Origin: Desulfocicer vacuolatum DSM 3385
Lineage (GTDB): Bacteria > Desulfobacterota > Desulfobacteria > Desulfobacterales > SURF-7
Length of the DNA: 6,967 nucleotides
Direction of reading: 5' to 3'
NCBI GenBank assembly: GCA_945870015.1
Contig: CAMBQS010000184.1
Location: 1-6,967, forward strand
Numbering within the stretch: the stretch's first letter is position 1; the number at the start of each line of letters is the position of its first letter. A program made the translations under genes and the position numbers. The notes under the pieces were generated by a model, which worked only from the letters and a program-made list of their open reading frames with translations, was not told the origin of the DNA and searched no databases. Positions 6,049 to 6,967 of this stretch are shown piece after piece.

Positions 6049-6900
6049 ATGGTACAACGTATTCTGACGATTTTGTTTGTTATCCTGTGTCTGGCCCAAT
6101 TTCAGCCCGTGCTTGCAGCGAGCGATCCGAATGACAGTGAAGGAACCAAGGACCCGGCCCTTTTTTCCCGAATGCCCGGCTTCCATATTTACCGTTCCGA
6201 GGTAAAGGAGTTTGATCAGCATGAATTTGCTGTCGGGCCGGATAAAAAAGAAAAAGTGGAAGGATACTATACTTTTGTGGTCTATTATGCCAATGAAGGC
6301 ATTACGCTGCCAAGCGGTCTGCAGGTTGTCCGCAATTATGTCAATGCAGCCAAGGCGATTGGCGGAAAACCGGTTTATGAATATGAAGATGGCGGAACGC
6401 AGTATTCCACCATCCGGATTATCCGTGAAGATAAAGAAATCTGGGCAGAGGTATTTGGAGCGGATAATGGGCAGTACGTAGTTTATGTGGTTGAAAAACA
6501 GCTCATGCAGCAGGATGTAACCGCCAATGCCGATGCGCTGTCCAACAGTATCAAGGAAACCGGCCGGGTTGCGGTTTATGGTATTTATTTTGATACCAAC
6601 AAGGTTGATCTGAAACCGGAATCTGAACCAGCTCTTACGGAGATCGTAAAGATGCTCAAGGCGGATGCCGGCCTGAAACTCTATGTGGTGGGACATACTG
6701 ATAATGTCGGCCAGTTTGCCCACAATGTCAAACTGTCTCAGAACAGGGCAGCTTCAGTGGTGAATGCCCTTGTCAGCAAACACGGAATTGCCGCAGCCCG
6801 GCTGACCCCCTTTGGAGCCGGCCCGGCAGCACCGGTAGCCTCCAACAAGAACGACGAGGGAAAAAGCAAAAATCGCAGGGTGGAACTGGTGGCCCAATAA
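6049..6900 (+). CDS. Exported OmpA-family peptidoglycan-binding protein
   Basis: This 283-residue protein starts with a clear Sec signal peptide: MVQR, a hydrophobic core, and likely cleavage after VLA at residue 23. No lipobox is present, so it is probably not a lipoprotein. Residues 24-170 form a domain without a name I can give, containing DPALFSRMPGFHIYRSEVKE (35-54) and alternating beta-like segments; it does not look like an eight-stranded OmpA barrel. Residues 174-283 are an OmpA C-terminal domain, with YFDTNKVDLKPES (180-192), GHTDNVG (215-221), KLSQNRAASV (228-237), FGAGPAAPVASN (255-266) and NRRVEL (275-280). Asp218 and Arg233 occupy the positions that bind diaminopimelate of peptidoglycan in OmpA. 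It likely resides in the periplasm or outer membrane and anchors to the cell wall. Start: ATG with AAGGAG five bases upstream. A further gene follows 23 bases after the stop, suggesting an operon. Confidence 0.9.
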   Translation: MVQRILTILFVILCLAQFQPVLAASDPNDSEGTKDPALFSRMPGFHIYRSEVKEFDQHEFAVGPDKKEKVEGYYTFVVYYANEGITLPSGLQVVRNYVNAAKAIGGKPVYEYEDGGTQYSTIRIIREDKEIWAEVFGADNGQYVVYVVEKQLMQQDVTANADALSNSIKETGRVAVYGIYFDTNKVDLKPESEPALTEIVKMLKADAGLKLYVVGHTDNVGQFAHNVKLSQNRAASVVNALVSKHGIAAARLTPFGAGPAAPVASNKNDEGKSKNRRVELVAQ

Positions 6901-6923
6901 TCAAATTGGGGTAGGATTACGAT

Positions 6924-6967
6924 ATGAATCGCAGAATTTTTTTCCACCTGTTTGCCTGCCTTTGCTT
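6924..6967 (+). CDS. Start of a probable exported protein, cut by the window edge
   Basis: Fourteen codons are visible, reading MNRRIFFHLFACLC, a basic then hydrophobic start typical of a signal peptide. The terminal LFACLC could be part of a lipobox, but this cannot be judged without the next residues. The ATG is preceded by AGGA with seven bases spacing and lies 23 bases after the ompA-like stop, so translation within the same transcript is plausible. Nothing can be said of its function. Confidence 0.55.
   Translation, partial: MNRRIFFHLFACLC

Noticed and set aside
6007..6723. Open frame of 238 codons on the minus strand
   Set aside because: It is antisense to the OmpA-family gene, whose signal peptide, ribosome site and OmpA domain are unambiguous.
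1..6967. Very frequent CCGGA/TCCGG words across the window
   Set aside because: They occur mostly inside genes as Pro, Arg and Ser-Gly codons in all regions. This fits codon preference rather than an uptake or recognition signal, and I could not count enrichment properly.

Overview
The window is an ordinary-looking bacterial chromosomal segment of moderate GC content and dense gene packing. It carries six complete protein genes and two cut by the window edges. Gene content suggests a Gram-negative anaerobe of the Desulfobacterota (old Deltaproteobacteria) type. The pointers are an exported OmpA-domain protein, a periplasmic-looking MsrAB fusion, a bubblegum-like acyl-CoA synthetase and a protein ending in a Cys/Gly tail. 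The taxonomic placement is inference from family flavour, not from a marker gene. No rRNA, tRNA, CRISPR array, insertion sequence or phage gene was seen.

Layout. Positions 1-932 (minus) hold the N-terminal 310 codons of a methionine sulfoxide reductase A/B fusion with a signal sequence; its end lies beyond the left edge. A divergent gap (933-1111) leads to a yceH-type UPF0502 winged-helix gene (1112-1777, plus), closed by a strong GC-rich hairpin. It converges on a long-chain acyl-CoA synthetase gene (1877-3646, minus), which has its own weaker hairpin. A second divergent gap (3647-3866) has one plausible promoter per direction. It opens a three-gene plus-strand cluster: a flavin-dependent oxidoreductase resembling the domain found N-terminal to SelD in some fusions (3867-4970, TTG start), a DarP/YjgA ribosome-maturation protein (5002-5484, GTG start), and a small protein, possibly FKBP/SlyD-like, with a four-cysteine tail (5488-5892). 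After a 156-base gap containing a perfect 9-bp inverted repeat come an exported OmpA-family protein (6049-6900) and the first codons of another probably exported protein (6924 to the edge).

How the genes may work together. The genes 3867-5892 are separated by 31 and 3 bases and probably form one transcript, linking a membrane-type FAD oxidoreductase, a 50S assembly factor and a putative metal-binding chaperone-like protein. The functional connection is unknown. The ompA-like gene and the edge gene look like an envelope-protein pair. The msrAB gene repairs oxidised methionines, probably outside the cytoplasm, and the acyl-CoA synthetase activates fatty acids; neither is visibly coupled to its neighbours. 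I do not see a clear undescribed system. The best candidates for a second look are the small cysteine-tailed protein, the stand-alone SelD-N-terminal-like oxidoreductase, and their linkage to darP.
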